Shown here piece after piece: positions 37,793 to 48,976 of a stretch of DNA of 64,000 nt. The position numbers were made by a program, and so were the translations under genes. The stretch is from Halanaerobium praevalens DSM 2228. Lineage in GTDB: Bacteria > Bacillota > Halanaerobiia > Halanaerobiales > Halanaerobiaceae. Every line of letters begins with the position of its first letter. Within the stretch, counting starts at the first letter, position 1. The notes under the pieces were generated by a model. It had not been told where the DNA came from. It searched no databases and saw only the letters and a program-made list of their open reading frames with translations. Where the stretch lies: positions 2,170,001 through 2,234,000 of the forward strand of contig NC_017455.1 of assembly GCF_000165465.1 (NCBI RefSeq), written 5' to 3'.

Positions 37793-38836
37793 TTAATTTA
37801 AATTCAAACTTAAATCAAGTTCTTCTTTTTCTGACTCAGACAAAGATTCAGTGCTTTCTAAATCATAATCATCTAATTTTAATTCTTTTAAAGCAAAGCT
37901 ATCTGTTTTAGCTTCTATATATTCGGAAGCTTCGATGGCAGCTTTGGCTCCAGAACCAGAAGCAATAACAACCTGTCTATAATCAGGGTCTTGAACATCT
38001 CCACAAGCAAAAACACCTGTTATATTAGTATGCTGCTTTTTATCAGCCTTGATATAACCATATTGATCAAGCTCAATTTGTCCTTGCAAAAAATCTGTTC
38101 TAGGACTATGACCAATTGCAACAAATAAGCCGTCAACATCTAACTCTTTTTCTTCCCCAGTTTTGTTATTAAAAATATTAAGGCCTTTTAACTTTTTATC
38201 TCCTCTTAGGCTTTTAACTTCTGTATCCCAAAGAATCTCAATATTAGCTTTAGCCTTAACTTTATCACTTAAAATTTTAGCCCCTCTAAACTTATCTCGC
38301 CGATGAATAATATATACTTTAGAAGCAAATTTAGTCAAAAAGGTAGATTCCCATAAAGCAGTATCTCCACCACCAACAACAGCTACTTCTTTATTTCTAA
38401 AAAAGGCTGCATCACAAGTTGCACAATAGGAAACTCCATTTCCTCTTAAACTATCTTCTTTGGCTAAACCTAAAGTTTTAGGCTCAGCTCCAGTAGCAAT
38501 AATTACAGAATCGGCAATATACTCTTGACTTTCAGTTTTAACTATAAATTTAGCACCCGAAAAATCAACTTCAGCTGCAGTTTCATATTTTAAGCGGACC
38601 CCAAATTTTTCCGCTTGTTTAGTCATTTTTTGAGTTAACTCAAAACCACCAATTGGATCTGGAAAACCAGGATAGTTTTCGAGTTCAGAAGTTGTTGCAA
38701 TCTGGCCCCCAGGTTCTGGCCCATTTAAAACTAGGGGAGTAAAACCATTACGAGCTGCATAAATAGAAGCTGTCAAGCCTCCAGGTCCCCCACCAAGTAT
38801 AATTAAATTTTCTTCTTGTCTTGTTTGAACATCCAT
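37793..38836 (-). CDS. trxB: Thioredoxin reductase
   Basis: NADPH-dependent flavoprotein that reduces thioredoxin. FAD motif ILGGGPGG at the N-terminus, redox-active CATCD, NADPH motif VVGGGDTALWE, and the C-terminal FAD segment GVFACGDVQD are all present. The frame opens upstream, but CTGGAGG before ATG 38836 marks the start, giving 347 residues. After the normal end (near AAIEASEYIEAK) there is an extra acidic tail of about 40 residues (LDDYDLESTESLSESEKEE), not usual for this enzyme. Confidence 0.95.
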   Translation of the reverse strand: MDVQTRQEENLIILGGGPGGLTASIYAARNGFTPLVLNGPEPGGQIATTSELENYPGFPDPIGGFELTQKMTKQAEKFGVRLKYETAAEVDFSGAKFIVKTESQEYIADSVIIATGAEPKTLGLAKEDSLRGNGVSYCATCDAAFFRNKEVAVVGGGDTALWESTFLTKFASKVYIIHRRDKFRGAKILSDKVKAKANIEILWDTEVKSLRGDKKLKGLNIFNNKTGEEKELDVDGLFVAIGHSPRTDFLQGQIELDQYGYIKADKKQHTNITGVFACGDVQDPDYRQVVIASGSGAKAAIEASEYIEAKTDSFALKELKLDDYDLESTESLSESEKEELDLSLNLN

Positions 38837-38989
38837 TTTAATTCCTCCAGTTTTAAACTGTCTCAAATTTGATCAGCAAATAAAATTAGCTTTTTATTCT
38901 TATTTAAAGTCAACTATAATCTTAATATTATTTTCGCTTTATTTCTGTTAAACCAATAACAAAGCAGAAGCTCTCTTAATTAAAGACGA

Positions 38990-39023
38990 CAAAAAACTCC
39001 CTACTCAAAAAGAGCAGAGAGTT
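38990..39023 (-). terminator. Terminator after guaB
   Basis: AACTCTCTGCTC and GAGTAGGGAGTT pair (imperfect 12-bp stem, five-base loop), followed by TTTTTT on the minus strand. Confidence 0.85.
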
Positions 39024-39046
39024 TAATTAAAGCTCTCAAACTTAAT

Positions 39047-40840
<1,794 letters not shown>

Positions 40841-41440
40841 TTAGAGCTCTCTTCTTCCCTCTAAGGCTTTTGATAAAGTTACCTCATCTGCATACTCTAA
40901 GTCTCCACCTACAGGAATACCATGAGCAATTCGGGTTACTTTAACCCCTAAAGGCTTAATTAACTTAGCAAGATACATTGCAGTTGCATCTCCTTCTGCA
41001 TTAGGATCAGTTGCTACAATAATTTCTTCAACTGCATCTTGTTTTAAGCGAGGAATTAAAGAGCGGATTTTTATTTCATCAGGGCCAATCCCATCCATTG
41101 GCGAAATAGCCCCATGTAAAACATGGTAAAGACCTTTGTATTCACCAGTCTTTTCCATTGCTACAACATCCCGTGGACTTTCGACTACACAAATTGTTCT
41201 TCTGTTTCGAGCTTCAGATTGACAAAAAGTACAGGTTTCACCTTCTGTTAAATGATTACAGTTTGAACAATAATTAATTTGTTCACGGGCTTCTAGCAGA
41301 GCATCTGCCAGATTTTTTACATCTGTTTTCGGTTGACCCAAAATATAAAAAGAAAGACGGCGAGCAGTTTTAGGCCCAATTCCGGGCAGTTTACTGAGCT
41401 CACCGATCAATTTCCCCATTGGCTTAGGATATGGGTTCAT
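40841..41440 (-). CDS. recR: Recombination mediator RecR
   Basis: Acts with RecO (and RecF) to load RecA on gapped DNA. An N-terminal helix-hairpin-helix ([17 protein letters not shown]), a four-Cys zinc finger ([16 protein letters not shown]), and a Toprim domain ([28 protein letters not shown]) are in the normal order. Length 199. Its start overlaps the ybaB stop by one base. The run dnaX-ybaB-recR is conserved across bacteria. Confidence 0.97.
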   Translation of the reverse strand: MNPYPKPMGKLIGELSKLPGIGPKTARRLSFYILGQPKTDVKNLADALLEAREQINYCSNCNHLTEGETCTFCQSEARNRRTICVVESPRDVVAMEKTGEYKGLYHVLHGAISPMDGIGPDEIKIRSLIPRLKQDAVEEIIVATDPNAEGDATAMYLAKLIKPLGVKVTRIAHGIPVGGDLEYADEVTLSKALEGRREL

Positions 41441-41748
41441 TAGGGCATACCTGGTAGGTTCATTCCACCAGTCACTTTACCCATTTCATCATTTACCATT
41501 TCCTGCATTTCTCTCATACCTTGATTTACAGCAGCTAAAACTAAATCTTCTAACATTTCTACATCATCAGAATCAACTACTTCAGGGTCAATTTGTAAAT
41601 CAACTACTTCTTGTTTACCATTCACAACTACCTTAACAGCTCCACCACCAGCAGTTGCCTCAAGTGTTTTGCTTTCCATTTCTTTTTGCATCTTTTGCAT
41701 TTTTGCCTGCATTTTTTGAGCTTGTTTCATCATTTTTTGCATATTCAT
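41440..41748 (-). CDS. YbaB/EbfC nucleoid-associated protein
   Basis: Small dimeric DNA-binding protein (102 residues). The Met/Gln/Lys-rich N-terminal helix ([20 protein letters not shown]) and the [19 protein letters not shown] strand pair are typical. It lies between dnaX and recR as usual; its start is 2 bp after the dnaX stop. Confidence 0.95.
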   Translation of the reverse strand: MNMQKMMKQAQKMQAKMQKMQKEMESKTLEATAGGGAVKVVVNGKQEVVDLQIDPEVVDSDDVEMLEDLVLAAVNQGMREMQEMVNDEMGKVTGGMNLPGMP

Positions 41749-41749
41749 T

Positions 41750-43735
41750 TTAGTTTCCTCCTCTATTTTTTAAAATTGATTGGTCAACCTCAATTACTTC
41801 ACCAGCAAAAAGCTTGGCTAAGTTTTCTATATCTAAATCACCATCTGGCCCCATTTTTGGTTCTTTTAAGTGAGCAGAAGGTTTTTCAGCCTTTTTAGTT
41901 TTTTGCTCTATATTTTTCTCTAAATTTTCTGTATTAGCTTGAACTTCATTTTGCTTTGAGCTTTGATTTAACTTTTGTTTAGTTTCTTTTTCAGCCTCTA
42001 GTTTTGTAGCTTCAACCTCTGAATGAGGATCACTATTTTGCTTAGCTATTTTTTTTTTAGCCCCTAGCTGAAATTCTAATTCAACAGTCTGAGCTAAAAC
42101 TTTTCTTAAAACTTTAAGGATCAAAGCCTGATTTGATGAAGCACCTTTATAATGGAATTTTTTATCTTCTGGAAAAGCCACTATAACTGTTTTTCCTTTA
42201 ACAGCAGCTGGGCGTCCTTCTCTTAATAAAGCCTGAACTGAAATATCTTTTGTTCTAACTTTTTGTAAAACTCCAGCCCAATTTTCTTTAACAGCTTCTA
42301 AACTAAGAGTTTTACCTTCAGAACTTTGTTTTTTAGAACTTTGCTTTCCAGCTTGAGACTGCTGCTTAGGGTCAGTCTGAGACTGTGTCTGAGGCTGTGT
42401 CTGAGGCTGTGTCTGAGGCTGTGTCTGAGGCTGAGACTTAACTTTTTCAGTCTGACTAGCAGCTTCTTTTTTAAAATCACTTTCTCTTTTTGGCTTATTT
42501 TGGGCAGCAGCTTGTTTTTGAGCTGTCAATTCTTCTTGTTTAATTTTAGTTTTTGTTTCAGTTTGAGAGTTTCTACTACTTTTTATATAATTATCTAATT
42601 TGAATTCTAATTCGGAAAGCCGACTAGCCAAAGAATGATCTGTACTACCTCTATTACTTAATTTTATAACACTTATTTCTAATTGTAAACGGGGTCTGGC
42701 ACTTGAACGCAATTTTTCTTTTAAAGAGGCAAATTCGTCAATAATATCAGTAATTTTAGTTGTACTAAAATTAGCAGCTACAGAAGCAATTTCTTCTAAG
42801 TAACTACGCGAATACTCTAAAATTCCAGACTCAATTCCACATTCTTTGATTAATAATAGTTCACGACAATATTCAATTAATTCATCACTAAATCTTTCAA
42901 TTCCTAGGCCAGATTCTAACTGTTTGTTTAACAGTTCTAAAGCTTTTTGACCTTCTTTTTGACTTAAATAAATTAAAAATTCTTTTAAATCTGCTTTATC
43001 AATTCTACCTAACATCATTGCTATTTGTTCAGCATTAAGCTGACCATCACTAAAAGAAATTGCCTGATCTAAAAGACTAATGGCATCTCTCATCCCACCT
43101 CGGGCACTACGAGCTAAAATATCAAGTGCTTCTTTTTCAATCTCATATCCTTCAGCTTGAGCAATATAGGCTAAACGTTTTTTTAAATTAGTTAAAGTTA
43201 GTAAACTAAAATCAAAACGCTGACAACGAGAAATTATAGTTGTTATTACTTTATGAGGCTCTGTAGTTGCTAAAATGAAAACTACACTATCTGGTGGTTC
43301 TTCTAAAGTTTTTAAAAGAGCATTAAAAGCACCTTTTGTTAACATATGAACCTCATCAATAATATATACCTTATATTTACCTTCACCAGGATAGAATTTG
43401 ACCTTTTCTCTCAATTCTCTAATTTCATCAATACCCCGATTTGAGGCAGCATCAATTTCAATTACATCAAGAGAGTTTCCTTTTTCTATGCGCTGACAAG
43501 AATTACACTCACCACATGGCTCAAAATCAGCAGTTGGATTAGCACAATTAAGTGATTTGGCAAAAACTTTAGCAGCTGAGGTCTTTCCCGTCCCACGCGG
43601 GCCAGCAAAGAGATAAGCATGAGCTACTCTATCATTTTTTAAAGCATTTTTTAAAGTCTGCTTAACCTGATCTTGACCAATTAGATCATTAAAATTCTCT
43701 GGTCGATATTTACGATAAAGAGAGAGAAAGGACAT
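41750..43735 (-). CDS. dnaX: DNA polymerase III gamma/tau subunit
   Basis: Clamp-loader ATPase. The AAA+ domain has P-loop [13 protein letters not shown], zinc module [13 protein letters not shown], Walker [17 protein letters not shown] and SRC motif [10 protein letters not shown] collar domain follows to about 370, then a low-complexity linker with a QPQT repeat (about residues 430-455) and a C-terminal tau region. The frame opens upstream, but GAGGTG before ATG 43735 marks the start (661 residues). An A10 tract at 42058-42049 near codon 560 is a possible slippage site. Confidence 0.96.
   Translation of the reverse strand: MSFLSLYRKYRPENFNDLIGQDQVKQTLKNALKNDRVAHAYLFAGPRGTGKTSAAKVFAKSLNCANPTADFEPCGECNSCQRIEKGNSLDVIEIDAASNRGIDEIRELREKVKFYPGEGKYKVYIIDEVHMLTKGAFNALLKTLEEPPDSVVFILATTEPHKVITTIISRCQRFDFSLLTLTNLKKRLAYIAQAEGYEIEKEALDILARSARGGMRDAISLLDQAISFSDGQLNAEQIAMMLGRIDKADLKEFLIYLSQKEGQKALELLNKQLESGLGIERFSDELIEYCRELLLIKECGIESGILEYSRSYLEEIASVAANFSTTKITDIIDEFASLKEKLRSSARPRLQLEISVIKLSNRGSTDHSLASRLSELEFKLDNYIKSSRNSQTETKTKIKQEELTAQKQAAAQNKPKRESDFKKEAASQTEKVKSQPQTQPQTQPQTQPQTQSQTDPKQQSQAGKQSSKKQSSEGKTLSLEAVKENWAGVLQKVRTKDISVQALLREGRPAAVKGKTVIVAFPEDKKFHYKGASSNQALILKVLRKVLAQTVELEFQLGAKKKIAKQNSDPHSEVEATKLEAEKETKQKLNQSSKQNEVQANTENLEKNIEQKTKKAEKPSAHLKEPKMGPDGDLDIENLAKLFAGEVIEVDQSILKNRGGN
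42049..42058 (-). other. A10 tract in dnaX, candidate slippage site
   Basis: Coding-strand GCT AAA AAA AAA ATA GCT. One A fewer gives AAA TAG and one A more gives AAT AGC TAA, so a slip by one base in either direction meets a stop within three codons. The product would be about 560 residues instead of 661. Thermus dnaX uses an A9 tract for transcriptional slippage to make gamma. Confidence 0.5.
42371..42438 (-). repeat. 12-bp tandem repeat inside dnaX
   Basis: Four to five copies of a 12-bp unit (plus strand TGTGTCTGAGGC) encode the QPQT repeat in the linker of DnaX. Such a repeat can change copy number without shifting the frame. Confidence 0.85.
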
Positions 43736-43767
43736 TTTTTTCACCTCAAAAATAGTATTATATAACA

Positions 43768-43792
43768 AAAACACCCTATTCCGGGTGTTTTA
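43768..43792 (-). terminator. Terminator between SRP RNA and dnaX
   Basis: AACACCC and GGGTGTT form a 7-bp stem with loop GGAATA, followed by TTTTTG. Confidence 0.8.
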
Positions 43793-43798
43793 AAAAAG

Positions 43799-44070
43799 TG
43801 ACCGCACACCGTGTTTCGAAGATTTTCTCCCAGGCGTTACCCTGCTAGTTGGCTCGAACCAGGCACCCTCGCGGCACATGAAGCGACTTGTTTACCGCTG
43901 CTTCCTCCCGGATCTGACGGGGTTCACAAGACTTCATTGCGCGAGACCCAATTGTCAACACTACTTTTCAGGGCCAGACCCTGAAAGAAAAAATCCTCAG
44001 CCACGGCATCAATCCTACTCTAGCGGGTTGTAGGTTATAGGGCACCGCTACCACCCCATTTAGTGCGGCC
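43799..44070 (-). ncRNA. ffs: Signal recognition particle RNA, large (Bacillus) type
   Basis: About 272 nt. The domain IV core GTCAGATCCGGGAGGAAGC, which binds Ffh, is unmistakable. The 5' end GGCCGCAC pairs with GTGCGGTC at the 3' end, and the 5' half contains GGGGTGGTAGCGGTGCCC for the Alu-like domain. It lies directly upstream of dnaX on the same strand, as scr does in Bacillus. The ends are placed to within a few bases. Confidence 0.95.
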
Positions 44071-44100
44071 AAATATTAATAAAAAATTTATAAAAATTTT

Positions 44101-44194
<94 letters not shown>

Positions 44195-44313
44195 GTAAAG
44201 AAGTAAAAGCTAAGAATTAAAAGTAAGATTAAATTCGAATCCTCAAATTTAATAACACTTTTTTCTAAGTCTCTACTTTAAAATATATATAATCTATGGT
44301 TGATAAAATCTAA

Positions 44314-44406
44314 TGGCGGAAGGAGAGGGATTTGAACCCCCGAGACAGTAAGACTGTCTACTTGATTTCGAATCAAGCGGTTTTAGCCAGACTCACCCAT
44401 CCTTCC
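44314..44406 (-). tRNA. tRNA-Ser(CGA)
   Basis: Class II tRNA with acceptor GGAAGGA, T-loop GGTTCAAATCC, anticodon loop TTCGAAA (CGA, reads UCG) and encoded CCA. Its 5' fourteen bases overlap the 3' end of tadA. Confidence 0.96.
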
Positions 44407-44857
44407 GTAATCTTAACTCACGGAAAAAATCTTTTAAAAGCTGAGCTGATTCTTTTTCCATAATACCTGCTTCGACTTTTACTTGATGATTAAAACGATT
44501 ATCATCTAAAAGCTGGTAGAGGCTTCTGACAGCTCCGGCTTTGGGATCACTGGCTCCATAAACAAGGCGTTTAATTCTTGACTGCAAGATTGCTCCTGCA
44601 CACATTGGACAGGGTTCTAGAGTCACATAAAGCTGGCAATCTTCCAAGCGCCAGCTAACCTTATTTGAGGCAGCTTCTCTTAGAGCAATTATTTCGGCAT
44701 GAGTAGTTGGATCCTGAGTTTGCTCCCGGAGATTAAACCCACGGCCAACAACTTGATCATTACAGACAACAACTGCACCGATTGGAACTTCTGCTCTTTG
44801 ATAAGCTTTCCTGGCTTCTGCCAGGGCCATCTTCATATATTTTATATCATTTTCCAT
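44393..44857 (-). CDS. tadA: tRNA-specific adenosine deaminase
   Basis: Converts the wobble adenosine of tRNA-Arg(ACG) to inosine. The zinc/catalytic motifs THAEIIALREA and LEPCPMCAGAI are present. The frame opens at 44908 but AGGAGAATATTCT before ATG 44857 marks the start, giving 154 residues. The last codons (K-D-G-stop) are formed by the 5' end of the tRNA-Ser(CGA) gene. Its substrate tRNA-Arg(ACG) is encoded 43 bp upstream on the same strand. Order tadA-ffs-dnaX matches Bacillus. Confidence 0.96.
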   Translation of the reverse strand: MENDIKYMKMALAEARKAYQRAEVPIGAVVVCNDQVVGRGFNLREQTQDPTTHAEIIALREAASNKVSWRLEDCQLYVTLEPCPMCAGAILQSRIKRLVYGASDPKAGAVRSLYQLLDDNRFNHQVKVEAGIMEKESAQLLKDFFRELRLRKDG

Positions 44858-44900
44858 AGAATATTCTCCTGTTAAAAAAACAAAAAACAAAAATTTAAAA

Positions 44901-44977
<77 letters not shown>

Positions 44978-45360
44978 ACAGTTAAAAGTTTTCTTAAGCA
45001 ACAATAAATATTATAACAGCTAATCTTATTATCGTCAAGGTTTTTTAGAGAAAAAATTATTTTTATTAGTCTGACAGTCTTTGTGAGCTGATTAAGTTGG
45101 TAATTTAAGTGTCTTGACGACAATAAAAAAGACCATCTTTAGAAAATATTTAGAGTTATTTAAGTAAGATTTCCAGTATTAAAATTTGAAAAGCGTTTGA
45201 CTTTTTGGGTATTAACACTTTTGACCCTGCAAAACCTTCCGTAGTTTCTAGACTACATTATTTAGGTTGAAAAGTCAAGTTTTTTGATCCTGATTGGATA
45301 GGGTTTGAACTAAGAAATCTTTAAAATTATAACTCGGTTATTTTAGATTTAGTTCTCTAT
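44978..45360. other. Gene-free stretch after the tRNA cluster
   Basis: About 380 bp marking the change from housekeeping genes to the accessory island. It holds a TAGTCTAGAAACTA palindrome near 45240-45260 and no ORF, RNA gene or att-like duplication that I can recognise. Confidence 0.5.
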
Positions 45361-45597
45361 TTATTCAGTTCTTATTTCCATTATATCTTCAAATTCATTA
45401 GTCTTAAATATTTTTGTAATATCACTGTTATCACCAATATTCAATTTAAACACGTCATTTGTATCTAATAAAGATTCTGGTACATCTAACGCTATTCTGA
45501 ACTCATTCTGATAATTATAGTCCTCAAACTTCTTAAATAAACCCATCCTGCCACTATAGATGTTTTTATCAACATATTCAACTAATCCGTCTCCTAG
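45361..45597 (-). pseudogene. C-terminal fragment of an unidentified protein
   Basis: An open frame of about 78 codons (GDGLVEYVDKNIYSGRMG then LFKKFEDYNYQNEFRIALDV) with an in-frame stop just upstream and no start with a ribosome site. QNEFRIAL resembles the last part of a phage- or defence-associated protein, but I cannot name it. Probably the remnant of a larger gene truncated in the island. Confidence 0.5.
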
Positions 45598-45700
45598 TGG
45601 CTAAATATCTTTATTCCTATCCATTAACCTCTTCATCTATCCTAATCTTCAATCCCATGTTACACAATACAATTCTTTATCTCTTTAACAAAAAGAATTT

Positions 45701-46228
45701 TTATATGTCAATTAGTTTCATCCTTTGATTTGGCTTTTGATGCCAAACTAATAATAAATTTTCTTCATTAATACTTTCAACTTTATTTTTTATATTTTCT
45801 TTAAAATAATTCCTGTCTTTATTTCCGTAAATCAACATGATTCCCTTATAATATTGACATCTATCAATGAACTTTTTTATTTTCTCTATATCACTTTTCA
45901 AATTATTAGCTCTCACATCTATCGGCTTAACTTCAATAACAGCCAAATTATTCTCCATATCTCCTCGTTTATGAATTACAAAATCAGGCTTTACTCTTCC
46001 AAGAGACTCTTCGATAATTGAATGACCACTTTTATCTAACTCTCCATCTAAATTATAATAAAAATCAACTATTTTATTCTTCAATTGGTGATAAAGCTCA
46101 TAACAATATACTCTTTCTCTTTGAATTAACTCTCTTGAACCGGCTTCTTTTAAATTAAAATAATCCTCACTTATTTCCTCTCCTGCACTTTTTAAAGATT
46201 CAATAAAAGAATTGAACATTCTTTCCAT
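45701..46228 (-). CDS. Putative PD-(D/E)XK nuclease-like protein
   Basis: 175 residues, no signal or membrane segment. Asp82 in KPDFVIH and Glu99-x-Lys101 in LAVIEVKP match the spacing of a PD-(D/E)XK active site; RERVYCYELYHQLK ahead of it is also seen in restriction-like nucleases. The family is not recognised beyond that. It lies 37 bp downstream of the HEPN gene on the same strand and is probably co-transcribed. A defence role is inferred from the context. Confidence 0.55.
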   Translation of the reverse strand: MERMFNSFIESLKSAGEEISEDYFNLKEAGSRELIQRERVYCYELYHQLKNKIVDFYYNLDGELDKSGHSIIEESLGRVKPDFVIHKRGDMENNLAVIEVKPIDVRANNLKSDIEKIKKFIDRCQYYKGIMLIYGNKDRNYFKENIKNKVESINEENLLLVWHQKPNQRMKLIDI

Positions 46229-46265
46229 ATAAAACCCCTCCAGTTCTCAACAAAATATAGGTGCA

Positions 46266-47528
46266 TTATTGCTTTTCAAAGTAATTAACTAAAGATTTCA
46301 TGGCAATGTCCTGCACATCTTTCAAAGGATAAGAGTTGAAATGATTTTGATAGTCTATTATACCTTTCCAATCATTTATATAACTAGAACCACCATGAAC
46401 TAAATCAGATCGCAACTTGTAAATTCTTTTAATCTTTTCTTTATTGAATTCGGTATCAGTATCAGAAACACCTTCAATTATACTTTCTTCTACTTTACCA
46501 TCTGAGCCAAATAATGCGTCTAATGAAATAAAATAATGAAGAAATTTGTCCACCTCAGTTTTTCTAGTTATTCCATACTGTACAAATTGAGCCCCTTTAC
46601 TTGCTCTATTAAAATCATCAGATTTATATTGATTCTTGTACCAATTGCTAACTTTATTTAATAATTCATTAGTAATTTCTATATCAATTAATAAAGGATG
46701 TAAAATTACTCCAATATGTGAATAGTTAAAAGAACTATTAATATTAGAAGATACTTGCATTGAATACGAAATTTCGGATTGATAACTATGAGAAGTTATA
46801 CCAGGCTCTTTATTATATAAATGAGATAACAATGTGCCAATAAATTTACGCATTAAATTACCAGCTTTTTCTCTGGATATATTTTCAGATCCATTTATTT
46901 CACAAATCAACCAGGTCTCTGGTTTGTATTGAGAAAAAACACTGTTGTTACTTTGAACTTCTTTACCTTTTACAGGATCCCAACCTTCCAAAGCAGGATA
47001 CCTTCCCACAATATTTTTCCAAAATCTTTCATCTTCAGAATCCATTAAGGATAAACCATCATAGTTAAATTTTAATGACTTAGTTTTTATTCTTGGTAAA
47101 GGATAAAATATAACCCAATCTTTTAAATTTGCGGATAGTTCTTTTTTTATAATATGCCAAACTTTTAAAGCAAATTCTCTTTTTTCAAGATTTTTATTAA
47201 TTGAATTAAAGATTTTGGTCTTTTTTGAAGAAATAATTGATTCAACTTCAAAAAAATATTCATTAAAAATTATATTTTCAAAGATCTTCTCTATTATATC
47301 CTTGAAATCATCAACATTTCCATTCTTTAAATTTGAATCATACTGGATACTCATTAAGGAAATTTCTCGACATATATCTATCCCACTTTGAGTAAACCAA
47401 ATATCAAAAGAAACTAATGGAACATAACTTATTAAATAATTGTGTTTATAAGATTTCTCTTTAGGTTCTTTTAAATATATGTTTTTGGTTAATTGTAATA
47501 TCTTCCCTAAAATAGACTCTAAATTCAT
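46266..47528 (-). CDS. HEPN-domain protein with RxxxxH motif (ApeA-like)
   Basis: 420 residues. The C-terminal part (HYFISLDALFGSDG...IIEGV...KIKRIYKLRSDLVHGG) looks like an Apea-type HEPN domain with Arg373 and His378 in the RNase motif RSDLVH. The N-terminal 280 residues are uncharacterised. HEPN proteins of this type cleave RNA in abortive-infection systems. It is flanked on one side by a TRADD-N-type membrane protein and on the other by a nuclease-like protein, all on the same strand with gaps of about 40-60 bp. Confidence 0.7.
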   Translation of the reverse strand: MNLESILGKILQLTKNIYLKEPKEKSYKHNYLISYVPLVSFDIWFTQSGIDICREISLMSIQYDSNLKNGNVDDFKDIIEKIFENIIFNEYFFEVESIISSKKTKIFNSINKNLEKREFALKVWHIIKKELSANLKDWVIFYPLPRIKTKSLKFNYDGLSLMDSEDERFWKNIVGRYPALEGWDPVKGKEVQSNNSVFSQYKPETWLICEINGSENISREKAGNLMRKFIGTLLSHLYNKEPGITSHSYQSEISYSMQVSSNINSSFNYSHIGVILHPLLIDIEITNELLNKVSNWYKNQYKSDDFNRASKGAQFVQYGITRKTEVDKFLHYFISLDALFGSDGKVEESIIEGVSDTDTEFNKEKIKRIYKLRSDLVHGGSSYINDWKGIIDYQNHFNSYPLKDVQDIAMKSLVNYFEKQ

Positions 47529-47587
47529 AATGCTAACTCCTAATGGCTTAGTTTTTATTCAAATATATAATAATAGAAAATATTCAA

Positions 47588-48367
47588 TTAGTTTTCTAAG
47601 GCGGAAAATCTATTGTTGTTTTCTCTAGAGCTTCTCTTGATTAAAGAATCTATAATTTTTTCTTTAGCGTTATTTCTCTTTTCCTCTTTTAAACTATTAC
47701 ACAATTTTATAGAAAGCATAATATCTTGCATGTCTACCAATTCGCTATAAAAATAGTTTAATTGCTTTTTATTTTCTTTGTACATATAAAAATATGCTCC
47801 ACCAATAAATTCCAGAATTATTCCAGCTACTGATGTTAATATAGAAATACTTAAGTTTGAATTAATATCAAAATAAAATATCCATATGCCAAATATAATT
47901 GTAAACAGACCTAAGATTATTGCAAGAATACTTAAATTATAACTCTTTTTAGCCTGGTTTTTGCTAATAGTATAATATTCAGTAATTTGATTTAAATTTA
48001 GTCTGATTATATTAAAAATATCTTTTTGTTCGCTTTCTTCAGTTTTTAAGTCATTTTCTAATTTTTCTCTTTCTTCTCTTAGATTTTGCAAATCCAATTT
48101 TGTTGTTTTCATATTATCAACTTCAATTTCTGTATAAGAAAGTATAATTACAAATAATGAAATTATAGTTGAAACTGCAAGAATTGCACTGAATTCTTTA
48201 AGGTTTTGATATCCCTGTTGAAAATATTTGAAATAGAATAATAAAATTAATGATAAAAATAATAAAATGATAGATATAATTAAACTATACTTTCTCATTT
48301 TAGTATTGTTTCTAAATTTCTCTACCAGCTGCAATAATATCTCTTTTATTCTATCAATCAAACTCAA
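47588..48367 (-). CDS. TRADD-N-associated membrane-domain protein
   Basis: 259 residues with about four membrane helices (near 28-46, 60-78, 145-165 and 172-195) and a cytoplasmic coiled coil (LREEREKLENDLKTEE) between the pairs. The second half, from LNQITEYYTISKNQAKKSYN to FIGGAYFYMYKENKKQLNYF and MQDIMLSIKL, matches the TRADD-N-associated two-helix membrane domain described in predicted bacterial conflict systems. It may act as a membrane effector or sensor for the HEPN neighbour; that part is inference. Confidence 0.65.
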   Translation of the reverse strand: MSLIDRIKEILLQLVEKFRNNTKMRKYSLIISIILLFLSLILLFYFKYFQQGYQNLKEFSAILAVSTIISLFVIILSYTEIEVDNMKTTKLDLQNLREEREKLENDLKTEESEQKDIFNIIRLNLNQITEYYTISKNQAKKSYNLSILAIILGLFTIIFGIWIFYFDINSNLSISILTSVAGIILEFIGGAYFYMYKENKKQLNYFYSELVDMQDIMLSIKLCNSLKEEKRNNAKEKIIDSLIKRSSRENNNRFSALEN

Positions 48368-48430
48368 TAAATTTCACCTCTACTATATCCTTAAAGTTTA
48401 TAAACTTTATTTTTTGCCTAATAACCAATA

Positions 48431-48976
48431 TTATAATGAAAAGTTTTTCATCGAATTGTCCATGACATCCTGATTAATACCAATATAATCTAAAGTGATA
48501 CTGGGAGCAGAATGATTGAACAGCTCCTGTAACAGGGCCACATCTTTGTACTGCTTATAATGATGATAACCGAATGTTTTACGGGTTGAGTGACAGCCTA
48601 TATTATCTAACCCTACAGTTTCTCCTGCTTTGTTTAACACCCTATATGCCTGGCTACGGGATAATGGCTGATTGGTTCCATTCCTACTCTGAAATAAATA
48701 TTCATGGTCGTACATGTTTTTAATATATCTATCCAGGGCTTCTCGTAAAACAGAGTTAATAAAAAACTTCTTAGTCTTGCCGGTCTTCTGCTCTTTTAAA
48801 ATGATATGAATTTTATTTCTTACATCTTGAACTTTTAGCTTTAAGATATCACCAATTCTTAATCCTGTGTTTATTCCTAAAACAAAAAGCAAATAATTGC
48901 GGTAGTTATCTTTTAAAAGCTCAGTCTTAATTTCTTCAATTAAACTTTTGTCTCTGATTGGATCGACTTTATTCAT
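48431..48976 (-). CDS. Small tyrosine recombinase/integrase
   Basis: 181 residues, catalytic domain only, lacking the N-terminal arm and core-binding domain of larger integrases. Arg in NTGLRIGD, Lys in EQKTGKTK, His-x-x-Arg in GCHSTRKTFGYHHY, His in FNHSAPSIT and Tyr in LDYIG are all in place. AGGAGAT before ATG 48976 decides the start. A truncated near-copy lies at 51549-51903 in the same orientation. Confidence 0.88.
   Translation of the reverse strand: MNKVDPIRDKSLIEEIKTELLKDNYRNYLLFVLGINTGLRIGDILKLKVQDVRNKIHIILKEQKTGKTKKFFINSVLREALDRYIKNMYDHEYLFQSRNGTNQPLSRSQAYRVLNKAGETVGLDNIGCHSTRKTFGYHHYKQYKDVALLQELFNHSAPSITLDYIGINQDVMDNSMKNFSL

Noticed and set aside
42298-42598. Leu/Arg/His- and Cys-rich frames on both strands in the middle of dnaX
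   Set aside because: They are out-of-frame readings of the 12-bp tandem repeat and lack ribosome sites.
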